Assembly (NCBI GenBank): GCA_001897755.1
Contig: MKUJ01000005.1
Coordinates: forward strand, 47,526-111,525
DNA: 64,000 nt
From: Afipia sp. 64-13
GTDB lineage: Bacteria; Pseudomonadota; Alphaproteobacteria; Rhizobiales; Xanthobacteraceae
Reading direction: 5' to 3'
The translations under genes and the position numbers were made by a program. The notes under the pieces were generated by a model that saw only the letters and a list, made by a program, of their open reading frames with translations, had not been told where the DNA came from and searched no databases. Below, piece by piece: positions 18,432 to 28,989 of the stretch. Each line of letters starts with the position of its first letter. Position 1 is the stretch's first letter.

Positions 18432-19721
18432 TCAGTGCAGCAGCGCCTTGGCCCTCGGCATGGCCAATCCTTCCGCGTAACTGACCGCTTTGTCCAGCCC
18501 CCTGCCGTTGCCGAGCGCGACGACCGCCGGCCGGCTGCGGCTGAGCAGGCCACGCGCGGCGTCGCGCGTCGAGACGACGCTCACCGCATCGATCCGCGCC
18601 ACCAGCTCGTCGACCGTGAGCGGGCGGCCATAGGCCAGAATATGCCGGGCCATCTGCTCGGCGCGCGCACTGCAGCTTTCCAGCGCCATCAGGAGACCCG
18701 CCTTCATCTGGGCCTTGGCGCGGGCAATCTCGGCCTCGGTCAGCGTCTCGACCGCCTCGTTCATCTGATCGACGATCACTTCCATCATTTCAGGCGCATC
18801 GTTCGGATCGGTGCCGGTGTAAAGGCCGAAGAATCCGGTATCGGCATAGGGCGCATGGAAGGTGTAGATCGAATAACACAGTCCGCGCTTTTCACGCACT
18901 TCCTGGAACAGACGGGAAGACATCCCGCCACCCAGAATATTGGTGAACACCTGCAGGCTGAACAGCGCCGGGTCTGCCTGCGGCAATCCATCGAGCGCCA
19001 GCGTCAGATGCGCCTGCTCGAGATCGCGGCGCACCACGCGCGAGCCGCCCTTACCGAACGACGCGGCCGCCGGTTTCGGCGCCGGCGACGAGTTGAAGCC
19101 GGCGAACCGCTGCGCAACTTCATCGACAACGCGCTCATGATCGACCGCGCCGGCGGCGGCCACCACCATGTCGGGACCGTGATAATGCGTCTGCAGATAG
19201 CCGTGCAGCTTGTCGCGATCGAACCCGCTCAGGGTCTGCGGCGTGCCGAGCAGCGAGCGGCCGAGCGCCTGATCGGGATAGGCGATCTCGCTGAGATGCT
19301 CGAACACCAGATCGTCCGGCGTGTCCATCGCCGCGCCGATCTCCTGCACGATCACGTTCTTCTCGCGCTCGAGCTCCTCCGCATCGAACGCGGGATTGGC
19401 AAGAATGTCCGACAGCACATCGATGGCGAGCGGCACGTCGTTCTTCATCACGCGGGCATAATAGGCCGTGCTCTCCGAACTGGTCGCGGCGTTGAGATCA
19501 CCGCCGACCGCCTCGATCTCCTCGACAATTTCCCGCGCGCTGCGCTTCGTCGTGCCCTTGAACGCCATGTGCTCGAGCAGGTGCGAGATGCCGTGCTCGT
19601 CGAGCTTCTCGTCACGCCCGCCGACACCGGCCCACACGCCCAGCGCCGCAGTCTGCAGATGCGGCATGGTATCGGTGATCACGGTGAGGCCGGACGGCAG
19701 TTTGGTGATGTTGACGGTCAT
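18432..19721 (-). CDS. M16-family zinc metallopeptidase
   Basis: A 429-residue processing-peptidase-like enzyme. The inverted zinc motif HxxEH is His47-Glu50-His51 in ISHLLEHMAFKGT, and the distal zinc glutamate lies in NVIVQEIGAAMDTPDDL. The C-terminal half carries GGGMSSRLFQEVREKRGLCYSIYTF. It is the type related to mitochondrial processing peptidase and commonly follows thrC in alphaproteobacteria. Start and the thrC stop overlap by four bases (19718-19721), implying translational coupling. Substrate unknown. Confidence 0.94.
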   Translation of the reverse strand: MTVNITKLPSGLTVITDTMPHLQTAALGVWAGVGGRDEKLDEHGISHLLEHMAFKGTTKRSAREIVEEIEAVGGDLNAATSSESTAYYARVMKNDVPLAIDVLSDILANPAFDAEELEREKNVIVQEIGAAMDTPDDLVFEHLSEIAYPDQALGRSLLGTPQTLSGFDRDKLHGYLQTHYHGPDMVVAAAGAVDHERVVDEVAQRFAGFNSSPAPKPAAASFGKGGSRVVRRDLEQAHLTLALDGLPQADPALFSLQVFTNILGGGMSSRLFQEVREKRGLCYSIYTFHAPYADTGFFGLYTGTDPNDAPEMMEVIVDQMNEAVETLTEAEIARAKAQMKAGLLMALESCSARAEQMARHILAYGRPLTVDELVARIDAVSVVSTRDAARGLLSRSRPAVVALGNGRGLDKAVSYAEGLAMPRAKALLH

Positions 19722-21136
19722 CCATGAATCCCCTGTTTGGCGGCACGGCTTGCCGAGCGCACGAATTGTTCGATCGCGGTCTGGTCGTTGGCGACGACCT
19801 TGATGTGCTCGGGTCTCGTCATCAGGCCATCGAGCCAGGCCGGCAGCGACGGCCGCATCCCGCTCGCGGCCTCGACCGCATCGGGAAACTTCGCCGCATG
19901 CGCGGTGGAGAGCACCACATCCGGGACCTTTGAATCGGCGTTATCGCGTTCGGCGACGGCCAGCGCCACCGCGGTGTGTGGATCGATCAGGCTGCCCGCT
20001 TCGCGCCATGCCGCGCGGATCGCCGCGCTGCATTCGGTCTCGTCGGCACGGCCGGCATCGAAATCGTTGCGGATCGCGGCCAGCAACGCATCGGGCAACA
20101 CGAAGCGGCCGGACTGCGCCAGCGAGGCCATCAGGTTGCGGACCAGCGCGCTGTCGCGTCCCGAGGCCTCGAACAGCAGCCGCTCGAAATTCGACGACAC
20201 CTGAATGTCCATCGACGGCGACTGCGTGGCATGGACCTCGCGCACCTCGTAGATGCCGGTCTTCAGCGTGCGGGCGAGAATATCGTTGATGTTGGCTGCC
20301 ACGCGCAGACGGCGCACCGGCAAGCCCATCCGCTTGGCAACGTAGCCCGCGAAGATATCGCCGAAATTTCCGGTCGGCACGGTGAAGTCGATCGGCCGCG
20401 CCGGCGCGCCGAGCGCGACTGCCGCCGTGAAATAATAAACCGTCTGCGCGACGATGCGCGCCCAATTGATCGAGTTCACGCCCGACAGCGAGACCTGATC
20501 GCGAAACGCATGATGATTGAACATGCCCTTCACCAGCGCCTGGCAGTCGTCGAAGGTGCCTTCGACCGCGAGCGCATGGACATTGGCGGCGCCGGTGGTC
20601 GTCATCATCCGGCGCTGCACGTCGGAAATCCGACCGTTGGGAAACAGCACGATCAGATCGACATTGTCGCGGCCAGCGAAGGCATCGACGGCGGCGCCGC
20701 CGGTGTCGCCGGAGGTGGCGACCACGATGGTGGTGCGCTCGCCGCGCTTGGCCAGCACATGGTCCATCAGCCGCGCCAGCAACTGCATCGCGACGTCCTT
20801 GAACGCCAGCGTCGGGCCGTGAAACAGCTCCAGCACGAACTGGTTGGTGTTGCTCTGACGCAGCGGCACCACGGCGGGATGACGGAAGGTGGCGTAGGCC
20901 TCGTTCGCCATGCGGCCGAGATCGGCATCGGAAATTTCGCCAGCCACGAACGGGCGGATCACCTCGACCGCGACTTCCCAATAAGGCCGGCCGGACAGAT
21001 CGGCGATCGCTGCCGCACTCATGGTCGGCCAAACCTCGGGCACGTAGAGGCCGCCGTCCCGGGCCAGCCCGGTCAGCATCACGTCGCAAAATCGCAGTCT
21101 GGGGGCCTCGCCCCGAGTCGAAAGATAGGTCGTCAA
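19718..21136 (-). CDS. thrC: Threonine synthase
   Basis: ThrC converts O-phosphohomoserine to threonine with PLP. The 472-residue product contains the PLP lysine in GPTLAFKDVAMQLLARL, the phosphate-binding loop ATSGDTGGAAVDAF and FTVPTGNFGDIFAGY. The chosen start is a TTG (MTTYLSTRGEAPRLRF) with GGAGG five bases upstream. A GTG one codon earlier or a TTG at 21148 is also possible; the latter would overlap the ribosome-binding site. The gene continues the minus-strand run that begins with the oxidase genes and overlaps the M16 peptidase start. Confidence 0.95.
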   Translation of the reverse strand: MTTYLSTRGEAPRLRFCDVMLTGLARDGGLYVPEVWPTMSAAAIADLSGRPYWEVAVEVIRPFVAGEISDADLGRMANEAYATFRHPAVVPLRQSNTNQFVLELFHGPTLAFKDVAMQLLARLMDHVLAKRGERTTIVVATSGDTGGAAVDAFAGRDNVDLIVLFPNGRISDVQRRMMTTTGAANVHALAVEGTFDDCQALVKGMFNHHAFRDQVSLSGVNSINWARIVAQTVYYFTAAVALGAPARPIDFTVPTGNFGDIFAGYVAKRMGLPVRRLRVAANINDILARTLKTGIYEVREVHATQSPSMDIQVSSNFERLLFEASGRDSALVRNLMASLAQSGRFVLPDALLAAIRNDFDAGRADETECSAAIRAAWREAGSLIDPHTAVALAVAERDNADSKVPDVVLSTAHAAKFPDAVEAASGMRPSLPAWLDGLMTRPEHIKVVANDQTAIEQFVRSASRAAKQGIHG

Positions 21137-21286
21137 CACACCCTCCAAAGGCTCGCCGGATCAGCTAAGCCTTTGATAATTTAAGAATATCTATTTGCTG
21201 ATGGCACGAATGCGGGGCACTTTACCGGCTGCGCCGACGCTTCACAAGGAAGGCTCCGCAGCATGAGCCGCTCAATGCGGCCGGAT

Positions 21287-22024
21287 TCAGGCGCGACGCT
21301 GGCCCGCCAGCCAGAAGCCGAAGGCAATCAGGACCGCCACCGCCAGACCGAACCAGGTGATGGCGTATTGCATGTGGTCGTCCTTGAGATGGACCTGCAA
21401 AGGACCGGGTTTCGGCACGCCTGAAGCCGGCGCCGGCGATTCGAGATCGATATAGAACGGCGCGACCTCGCCCCAGCCATAGGCGGCCGCCATTGCGCGA
21501 TGGTCGCGCACGAACCACAGCCGCTTGGCGGACTCCTCATGCGGCGTCAGCATGCCCGCGGTTTCGGGAAACCGCAGATAGCCGGTCAACGTGACGGGCT
21601 GATCGGGCGATGTCTGCGCCGCGCGATCCTGCTGGCCGTCCGGCACAAAGCCACGATCGATCGCGACAACCGCTCCGTTCGCCAGCCGCGCCGGCGCGAA
21701 AACGAATGCGCCGGTGCCGGCAAGATCGGTGCGTAGCGCCGAGCCGGACGAAAACACCCGCGCGTCGGGCTTTGCTTCGTAGACAGCCGTGACGGTCACG
21801 CGCCGAAACTCATCGCGCGCCGGCGAAAGGCTCGCCCATTCATCCCGCGGCGGCAACGGCGCGGGAACAGCGGCCAGCCGCTCGGTCAGCGCCGCGATCA
21901 GCGCGTGTTTCTCGTCGCGGCGCTGAAGCTGCCACAGGCCGAGCCCGACCAGCACCGCCACCATGACCGCTGCAATCACGGTCATGCCGAACCAGCCTCT
22001 CGACGGTCTGGCGGCCTCAGTCAT
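21287..22024 (-). CDS. SURF1 family cytochrome oxidase assembly protein
   Basis: A 245-residue inner-membrane protein with the SURF1 layout of one N-terminal membrane helix (WFGMTVIAAVMVAVLVGLGLW), a periplasmic domain and one C-terminal helix (YAITWFGLAVAVLIAFGFWLA). Family motifs LGLWQLQRRDEK, IDRGFVP and DHMQYAITWF are present. SURF1 aids insertion of haem a into subunit I of aa3 oxidases. It overlaps the DUF983 gene by eight bases and belongs to the oxidase cluster. Confidence 0.93.
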   Translation of the reverse strand: MTEAARPSRGWFGMTVIAAVMVAVLVGLGLWQLQRRDEKHALIAALTERLAAVPAPLPPRDEWASLSPARDEFRRVTVTAVYEAKPDARVFSSGSALRTDLAGTGAFVFAPARLANGAVVAIDRGFVPDGQQDRAAQTSPDQPVTLTGYLRFPETAGMLTPHEESAKRLWFVRDHRAMAAAYGWGEVAPFYIDLESPAPASGVPKPGPLQVHLKDDHMQYAITWFGLAVAVLIAFGFWLAGQRRA

Positions 22025-22430
22025 GCCGGTCTTTCTTCACCAGGCGTCCTTCCGCCGCCCGGTGATGATATTGCAGGGCGATCAGCAGCGACTTCGCCGG
22101 ACGCAGCGGCAGCAGCGTGGTGGCAAAGATCAACGGTCCCCACAAAGCGGCGTGCACCCAGAATGGCGGCTGATACTTGACCTCGACGATCAGCGCACAG
22201 GCAACGACGGCAAACCCGGCGAACAGGATGATGAAGACCGCCGGGCCATCTCCGGCGTCGGTAAAGGCATAGTCCAGCCCGCATGTCTCGCAGCGCGGCG
22301 CCAGCGACAGCATGCTCGCGAACAATTTGCCCTTGCCGCAGCGCGGACAGCGGCAGGTCAGACCCGCCACAAAAGGCGAAACGCCGGACGGCGCGTCAGG
22401 AGCAATCGGATCGGGCGATGTCGGGTTCAT
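22017..22430 (-). CDS. DUF983 membrane protein with zinc ribbon
   Basis: A 137-residue protein. The N-terminal soluble part has two CxxC knuckles, CRCPRCGKGKLF and RCETCGLDY, forming a probable zinc ribbon. Two membrane helices follow (AVFIILFAGFAVVACALIVEV, LWGPLIFATTLLPL). DUF983 genes regularly sit between ctaE and SURF1 in alphaproteobacteria, so a role in oxidase biogenesis is likely but not shown. Its end overlaps the SURF1 start. Confidence 0.88.
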   Translation of the reverse strand: MNPTSPDPIAPDAPSGVSPFVAGLTCRCPRCGKGKLFASMLSLAPRCETCGLDYAFTDAGDGPAVFIILFAGFAVVACALIVEVKYQPPFWVHAALWGPLIFATTLLPLRPAKSLLIALQYHHRAAEGRLVKKDRHD

Positions 22431-22543
22431 ATGAGCCGTGTTATTTCAAAGAAAGCGGGCGATGTCTTGTTCAAAGGCACGTCTCGGAGAAGTGCTTGTC
22501 CGGGCGGGCTGGCAGATCGGAATCCGACAACAAAATCCGACAA

Positions 22544-22568
22544 TAAAAAAGGCGGCCCGCAGGCCGCC
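22544..22568 (-). terminator. Terminator after ctaE
   Basis: Read on the minus strand, GGCGGCC and GGCCGCC form a stem with a short loop, followed by six U. The oxidase transcript can therefore end here, 21 bases after ctaE, leaving the DUF983-SURF1 part to a separate start or read-through. Confidence 0.75.
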
Positions 22569-22588
22569 TTTTGAGATCATCGCGGTCG

Positions 22589-23446
22589 TCAGTGCGCCGC
22601 ATGCGCCATGGTCTCGGCGCCGTGGCCCCAGACGTAGATGCAGATGAACAGGAACAGCCATACCACGTCGACGAAGTGCCAGTACCAGGCCGCGAACTCG
22701 AAGCCGAGATGCTGCTTCGGGGTGAAGTGACCGGCATAGACGCGGAACAGGCAGACCAGCAGGAAGATGGTGCCGACCAGCACGTGGAAACCGTGGAAAC
22801 CGGTCGCCATGAAGAAGGTCGAACCATAGATATGGCCGGCGAAGCTGAACGCCGCGTGGCTGTATTCGTAAGCCTGCACGCAGGTGAAGGTGGCGCCGAG
22901 CAGCACCGTGAGGATCAGGCCCCATTTGACGCCCTGACGGTCGTTTTCGAGCAGTGCGTGATGCGCCCAGGTCACCGTGGTGCCCGAGGTGAGCAGGATC
23001 AGCGTGTTGAGCAGCGGCAAGTGCCACGGATCGAAGGTCGCGATGCCCTTCGGCGGCCACACGCCGCCAAAGAGAGCCTCGCGCGCGGCGTGAACCGGGT
23101 CGGCCGGAAACAGCGCGGCGTTGAAATAGGCCCAGAACCAGGCAACGAAGAACATCACCTCGGAGGCAATGAACAGAATCATGCCGTAGCGGTGATGGAG
23201 CTGCACCACGCGGGTGTGATCGCCCTTGTGCTCGGCCTCGCGGATGACGTCCGCCCACCAGCCCGCCATGGTGTAGAGCACACCGATGGTGCCGACGCCG
23301 AACACGATCGGCGCCGCCGCATACAGATGATGCATCCAGGAGATGGCGCCAATCGCCATGATGAAGGCGGACAGCGAACCGACAAACGGCCATGGGCTCG
23401 GATCGACGAGATGGTAATCGTGATGTTTAACTTGGCCGGTCGCCAT
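22589..23446 (-). CDS. ctaE: Cytochrome c oxidase subunit III
   Basis: A 285-residue seven-helix subunit of the aa3-type oxidase. Features include [23 protein letters not shown] at the N-terminus, [24 protein letters not shown] with the conserved Glu, and [19 protein letters not shown] near the C-terminus. It supports long-term proton pumping by subunit I. The gene lies 59 bases after ctaG and just before a terminator, in the usual alphaproteobacterial order. Confidence 0.97.
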   Translation of the reverse strand: MATGQVKHHDYHLVDPSPWPFVGSLSAFIMAIGAISWMHHLYAAAPIVFGVGTIGVLYTMAGWWADVIREAEHKGDHTRVVQLHHRYGMILFIASEVMFFVAWFWAYFNAALFPADPVHAAREALFGGVWPPKGIATFDPWHLPLLNTLILLTSGTTVTWAHHALLENDRQGVKWGLILTVLLGATFTCVQAYEYSHAAFSFAGHIYGSTFFMATGFHGFHVLVGTIFLLVCLFRVYAGHFTPKQHLGFEFAAWYWHFVDVVWLFLFICIYVWGHGAETMAHAAH

Positions 23447-23505
23447 TTATGTTCTCCGTTTGCGGTGCCGGTTGCCCGGCGCGTATCGCGAATTCCAATC
23501 AGAGG

Positions 23506-24156
23506 TTACAGATTACCCTTGCGCTTGTCCGGCTCCGTCGCCGCGAGCGGCTTCGGCGCAGGATCTTTCGCGGGGTAGAACGTATAGGACAGCGTGATGG
23601 TGTTCAGCCCATCGTACTCGCTGTCTTCCATGATCTTCGGGTCGACATAGAACACCACCGCCAGTTCGCGCTTCTCGCCGGGCGCGAAGGACTGCTCGTT
23701 GAAGCAGAAGCAGTTGATCTTCTGGAAGAAGGCTCCCGCGGTCAGCGGCGCGACGTTATAGGCGGCGACACCATAGGTTGGCCGCGCGGCCTGGTTGGTG
23801 ACGGTGTAATAGGCCGTGACCACCTCGCCGATTCTGACGTTGATCTCATTCTTCTCCGGCTCGAACTTCCACGGCAGGCCGCCGCTGACGTTCGAATCGA
23901 AGCGCACCGCGATGGTCCGCTCCGTGGCGTGGCTCGGCGTCGAGGTCGCGACCTGTGTGGTGCCGTTGAAGCCGGTGGTGCGGCAGAACCAGTTGTAGAA
24001 CGGCACGGCCGCATAGGACGCGCCCACCATCAAAGCGACGACGAATCCGCAGATCGAGGCGACCTTGACGTCGCGGCTGACGCGCGGCACCGGCCGGGAC
24101 TCGGCGGAAGCCGCCCCGGTCGTCGTTCTGGTTGTCTCGTCCGTCACTTTCGTCAC
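23506..24156 (-). CDS. ctaG: Cytochrome c oxidase assembly protein CtaG/Cox11
   Basis: A 216-residue copper chaperone anchored by one N-terminal helix ([27 protein letters not shown]). The periplasmic domain carries the copper-binding CFCF motif in [19 protein letters not shown]. Cox11 delivers CuB to subunit I. It lies 13 bases after the coxF-like gene, so these assembly genes are tightly coupled. Confidence 0.96.
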   Translation of the reverse strand: MTKVTDETTRTTTGAASAESRPVPRVSRDVKVASICGFVVALMVGASYAAVPFYNWFCRTTGFNGTTQVATSTPSHATERTIAVRFDSNVSGGLPWKFEPEKNEINVRIGEVVTAYYTVTNQAARPTYGVAAYNVAPLTAGAFFQKINCFCFNEQSFAPGEKRELAVVFYVDPKIMEDSEYDGLNTITLSYTFYPAKDPAPKPLAATEPDKRKGNL

Positions 24157-24169
24157 GTCACATCCCGCA

Positions 24170-24331
24170 TCAGATCGGCCGGACCAGCACGCCGGGACCC
24201 TTGACCAGGGTCACCGCGAAGAACAGCAGAACAAGCACGCCGAGCGCCAGCGCGATCGCGATCGAGCGTTCGCGCCGACGGCGCTTCTGCTCCTCGGTGA
24301 GGACAATTCCGTTCGGCCGGTTGTCATCCAT
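24170..24331 (-). CDS. CoxF-like small membrane protein
   Basis: A 53-residue protein, [23 protein letters not shown], followed by a single membrane helix ([20 protein letters not shown]) and a short periplasmic tail. Tiny one-helix proteins at this place between ctaB and ctaG are called CoxF in alphaproteobacteria. The start ATG has its complement at 24329-24331; the longer frame to 24457 overlaps ctaB and is a shadow. Its role in oxidase assembly is inferred from position. Confidence 0.85.
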   Translation of the reverse strand: MDDNRPNGIVLTEEQKRRRRERSIAIALALGVLVLLFFAVTLVKGPGVLVRPI

Positions 24332-24350
24332 CGCACTCACACCTCGCATC

Positions 24351-25298
24351 CTACCAGACCGCCCGCAGCAATGCGGAGACTGCGACCTCAAGAAGCAGTA
24401 CGGCGAACAGCATGAAAAGATACAGCAGGGAAAATTTGAACAGCGCACGCGTCGCATGACCGGCGAGGCGGCCGGTGCGATGCCGATAGACCTGGATCGC
24501 GAACCACAGCATGCCGGCGCCGAGCACGACCGAGGTCACGCCGTAAACCGCGCTGAAATAACCGAGCGGCCAAGGCGAAATCGCAACCGCGACCAGCACC
24601 ACGGTGTAGAGCAGAATCTGCAGCCGCGTGGCGTCGGGTCCGGCGACCACCGGCAGCATCGGCACGTTGGCGCGGGCATAATCGTCGGAGCGGAACAGCG
24701 CCAGCGCCCAGAAGTGCGGCGGCGTCCACAGGAAGATGATCAAAAACAGCAGGATCGGCTCCGGCGACAGCGAGCCCGTCGCCGCCGCCCAAGCCACCAC
24801 CGGCGGCAGCGCGCCGGCAGCGCCGCCGATCACGATGTTCTGCGCGGTCGAGCGCTTCAGCCACATCGTATAGACCACGGCATAGAAGAAGATCGTGAAG
24901 GCGAGCAGCGCGCCGGCCAGCCAGTTGACCAGGGTGCCGAGCGTCATCACCGAGAAGAAAGCGAGCGTCAGCGCGAAGGCCAGCGCCTCGGGCCGCGTCA
25001 CCCGGCCGCGCGGGATCGGGCGGTTGGCAGTGCGCGTCATCAGCGCGTCGATATCACCCTCGTACCACATGTTGAGCGCGCCGGCCGCGCCGCCGCCCAC
25101 CGCGATGCAGAGGATCGAGGTGATCGCCAGCACCGGATGCAACGGAACCGGCGCAATCACAAGACCGACCAGCGCGGTGAACACCACGAGCGACATCACC
25201 CGCGGCTTCAGCAGCGCGACATAATCGGCAACGCTTGCCTCCGAAATCCGGGGCAACTCGACGGCATGGTTCTCGACGATCGACAAGGCTGAACTCAA
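24351..25298 (-). CDS. ctaB: Protoheme IX farnesyltransferase
   Basis: A 315-residue polytopic membrane enzyme (CyoE/Cox10 type) that attaches farnesyl to haem b to make haem o, the precursor of haem a. The allylic diphosphate-binding segment is [23 protein letters not shown], and a second Asp/His-rich loop is [14 protein letters not shown]. About eight membrane helices are visible. It sits between ctaD and coxF, as expected for an aa3-oxidase cluster. Confidence 0.96.
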   Translation of the reverse strand: MSSALSIVENHAVELPRISEASVADYVALLKPRVMSLVVFTALVGLVIAPVPLHPVLAITSILCIAVGGGAAGALNMWYEGDIDALMTRTANRPIPRGRVTRPEALAFALTLAFFSVMTLGTLVNWLAGALLAFTIFFYAVVYTMWLKRSTAQNIVIGGAAGALPPVVAWAAATGSLSPEPILLFLIIFLWTPPHFWALALFRSDDYARANVPMLPVVAGPDATRLQILLYTVVLVAVAISPWPLGYFSAVYGVTSVVLGAGMLWFAIQVYRHRTGRLAGHATRALFKFSLLYLFMLFAVLLLEVAVSALLRAVW

Positions 25299-25379
25299 CT
25301 CCCTGACAAACGGTCCGTGCGCAACGGCGCCGCGGATGACAGAACCGGCCGCGGCGCGAACGCCGCGACCGTGATCGCA

Positions 25380-27007
<1,628 letters not shown>

Positions 27008-27072
27008 CTAAATCCTCTGAACTTCGCAGTCCGAACCTTTTGGCGCTCGCGCGATGCGCGTCGGCCGCTCGC

Positions 27073-27912
27073 TTAGCGGGCGGCCGTCTCAAGTGATGCG
27101 AAAGAGTTCGCCGGCGCGGATGCGAACTTCTTCTTGGCGCCTTCAACCCAGGTGGCGAATTCCTGATCGCTGACGACGCGGACCGCGATCGGCATGAAGG
27201 CGTGATCCTTGCCGCACAGTTCGGAACACTGGCCGTAGAACATGCCTTCCTTGGTGGCCTTGAACCAGGTCTCGTTCAGACGGCCGGGAATCGCGTCGAT
27301 CTTGATGCCGAAAGACGGCACCGCGAAAGAGTGGATGACATCGGCGCCGGTGACCTGGACACGCACCACCTTGTTCACCGGAACAACGATCTCGTTGTCC
27401 ACCGCAAGCAGGCGCGGCTGTTTGTCGGTCGCCATCAGAGAATCGAATTCGAACTTGCCGTGATCCGGATAGGAATAGGTCCAGTACCACTGCTTGCCGG
27501 TCACCTTGATGGTGAGGTCCGATTTCGGAATATCGAGCTGCTCGAACAGCAGACGGAACGACGGCACCGCGATCGCGACCAGGATCAGGACCGGTACGAT
27601 GGTCCAGATCACCTCGATCAAAGTATTATGGGTGGTCTTGGAGGGAACCGGGTTGGCCTTGGCGTTGAATTTGACCATGACCACGACCAGCAGGATCATC
27701 ACGAAAATGGTGATCGAGCTGATGATCCAGAGCAGAAAATTGTGAACCCAGTTGACGCTGTCCATCACCGGCGATGCGGAATGTTGCAGCGTATATTCCC
27801 AGGGCGTCGGCTGCCCCATTCCGGCAAAAGCGGCCCCTGCCGCGATCATCATGCCTGCGCCGACCGCAAATCCCAACATCCGGCGGCTCAATCGGCCCTT
27901 CGACATCTTCAT
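27073..27912 (-). CDS. ctaC: Cytochrome c oxidase subunit II
   Basis: A 279-residue subunit with an N-terminal signal (LSRRMLGFAVGAGMMIAAGAAFA), two membrane helices (NFLLWIISSITIFVMILLVVVMV, TIVPVLILVAIAVPSF) and a periplasmic cupredoxin domain. The CuA centre is complete: HSFAVP upstream and YGQCSELCGKDHAFM with both cysteines, Glu, His and Met. Tryptophan-rich GKQWYWTYSYPDHG is the cytochrome c docking patch. The start at 27912 (MKMSKGRLS) is preferred; the frame extends to 27984 with unlikely residues. It is the first gene of the oxidase cluster. Confidence 0.96.
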   Translation of the reverse strand: MKMSKGRLSRRMLGFAVGAGMMIAAGAAFAGMGQPTPWEYTLQHSASPVMDSVNWVHNFLLWIISSITIFVMILLVVVMVKFNAKANPVPSKTTHNTLIEVIWTIVPVLILVAIAVPSFRLLFEQLDIPKSDLTIKVTGKQWYWTYSYPDHGKFEFDSLMATDKQPRLLAVDNEIVVPVNKVVRVQVTGADVIHSFAVPSFGIKIDAIPGRLNETWFKATKEGMFYGQCSELCGKDHAFMPIAVRVVSDQEFATWVEGAKKKFASAPANSFASLETAAR

Positions 27913-28007
27913 GCCGCTCACGCTCCCTGTATGTCCCCCAGCGATCCGCCCTCGGCGGATCCCGGCCTTCATCCCCGCCGCCACTCAAATCCGGCCCTTG
28001 AGACCAG

Positions 28008-28036
28008 TTAGAACGCGTCGAATTGCTATTTCTCAA
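28008..28036 (-). promoter_or_regulatory. Possible promoter of the oxidase cluster
   Basis: On the minus strand TTGAGA, a 17-base spacer and TTCTAA lie about 96 bases upstream of ctaC. The -10 element is weak. The wider divergent gap (27913-28296) holds nothing else recognisable: no FixK box, repeat or small gene was seen. Confidence 0.3.
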
Positions 28037-28296
28037 ATCATAATTCCACGCGTCCCGCAATGTATGTAATGAAAGGTCATGTTTGCGGGAAATCCTGACC
28101 GGAACAGCGAAAAAACCGCCGTCCTATCGGGTGGACAAATGCTTGACATGAGGATTGCCGGATGTACCCACAGGCAGGAACGCCAGCGGCAGGGCCGATT
28201 CGCAGAGCCTTCCGATGACGGTCCGCCAAAAGGCCGCCTTCAAGAGGCCGCCATTGCCGTTCAGTGCGCTTCGCGGCTGATATGATCGAGGGATCA

Positions 28297-28881
28297 ATGA
28301 CGCATTGTGAGGATCTGAACCGCAATATGGCCAGGGCACCCGCGGCGCTCTTGCGCGCCATATCGGTGTTTTCTGGCAAATCGGTCGCATTTTGGAGGAT
28401 TTTTGCCGCGATTGCCGCGCTTTTGGCCGCACCGGCGGTGCCTGCGCATGCGCAGGGCGCGGTCAAGGCGGTCTACGGCGACTGGCAGATCCGTTGCGAC
28501 ACCCCGGCCGGCGCCCAGAACGAACAATGCGCCCTGATCCAGAGTGTGGTGGCGGAGGACCGTTCCAACGCCGGCCTCACCGTCATTATCCTCAAGACCG
28601 CCGACCAGAAAAGCAAGCTGATGCGCGTGGTTGCGCCGCTCGGCGTGCTGCTGCCCTCCGGCCTCGGGCTCAAGCTGGACGACAAGGATGTCGGCCGCGC
28701 CGGCTTCGTGCGCTGCCTGCCCAACGGCTGCGTCGCGGAAATCGTGATGGACGATGCGCTGCTCGGCCAGCTCCGCAGCGCCAAGACCGCGACCTTCATC
28801 ATCTTCGAGACCCCCGAGGAAGGCATCGGCTTCCCGCTCAGCCTCAAGGGGCTCGGCGACGGCTACGACAAATTGCCTTAA
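28297..28881 (+). CDS. Invasion-associated locus B (IalB) family protein
   Basis: A 194-residue exported protein. A long N-terminal region leads into a signal peptide (FWRIFAAIAALLAAPAVPAHA) and then the IalB domain with YGDWQIRCDTPAG, a conserved cysteine pair (QCALIQSVV; RCLPNGCVAEI) and a C-terminal GFPLSLKGLGDGYDKL. IalB was named from Bartonella, where it aids erythrocyte entry, but relatives are widespread in free-living Rhizobiales with unknown role. The ATG at 28297 has GAGGG six bases upstream; 28327 is an alternative start. Confidence 0.85.
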   Translation: MTHCEDLNRNMARAPAALLRAISVFSGKSVAFWRIFAAIAALLAAPAVPAHAQGAVKAVYGDWQIRCDTPAGAQNEQCALIQSVVAEDRSNAGLTVIILKTADQKSKLMRVVAPLGVLLPSGLGLKLDDKDVGRAGFVRCLPNGCVAEIVMDDALLGQLRSAKTATFIIFETPEEGIGFPLSLKGLGDGYDKLP

Positions 28882-28989
28882 GCGGCGCGGCGCAGGACGG
28901 TTTCACCTTCCCGCGCCCTCGCCCTTCGGCACAATCGTGCCTATGTTCCGGATCAGGATGGGCACCGCCCGCATGTTTCCGGAGTTTCC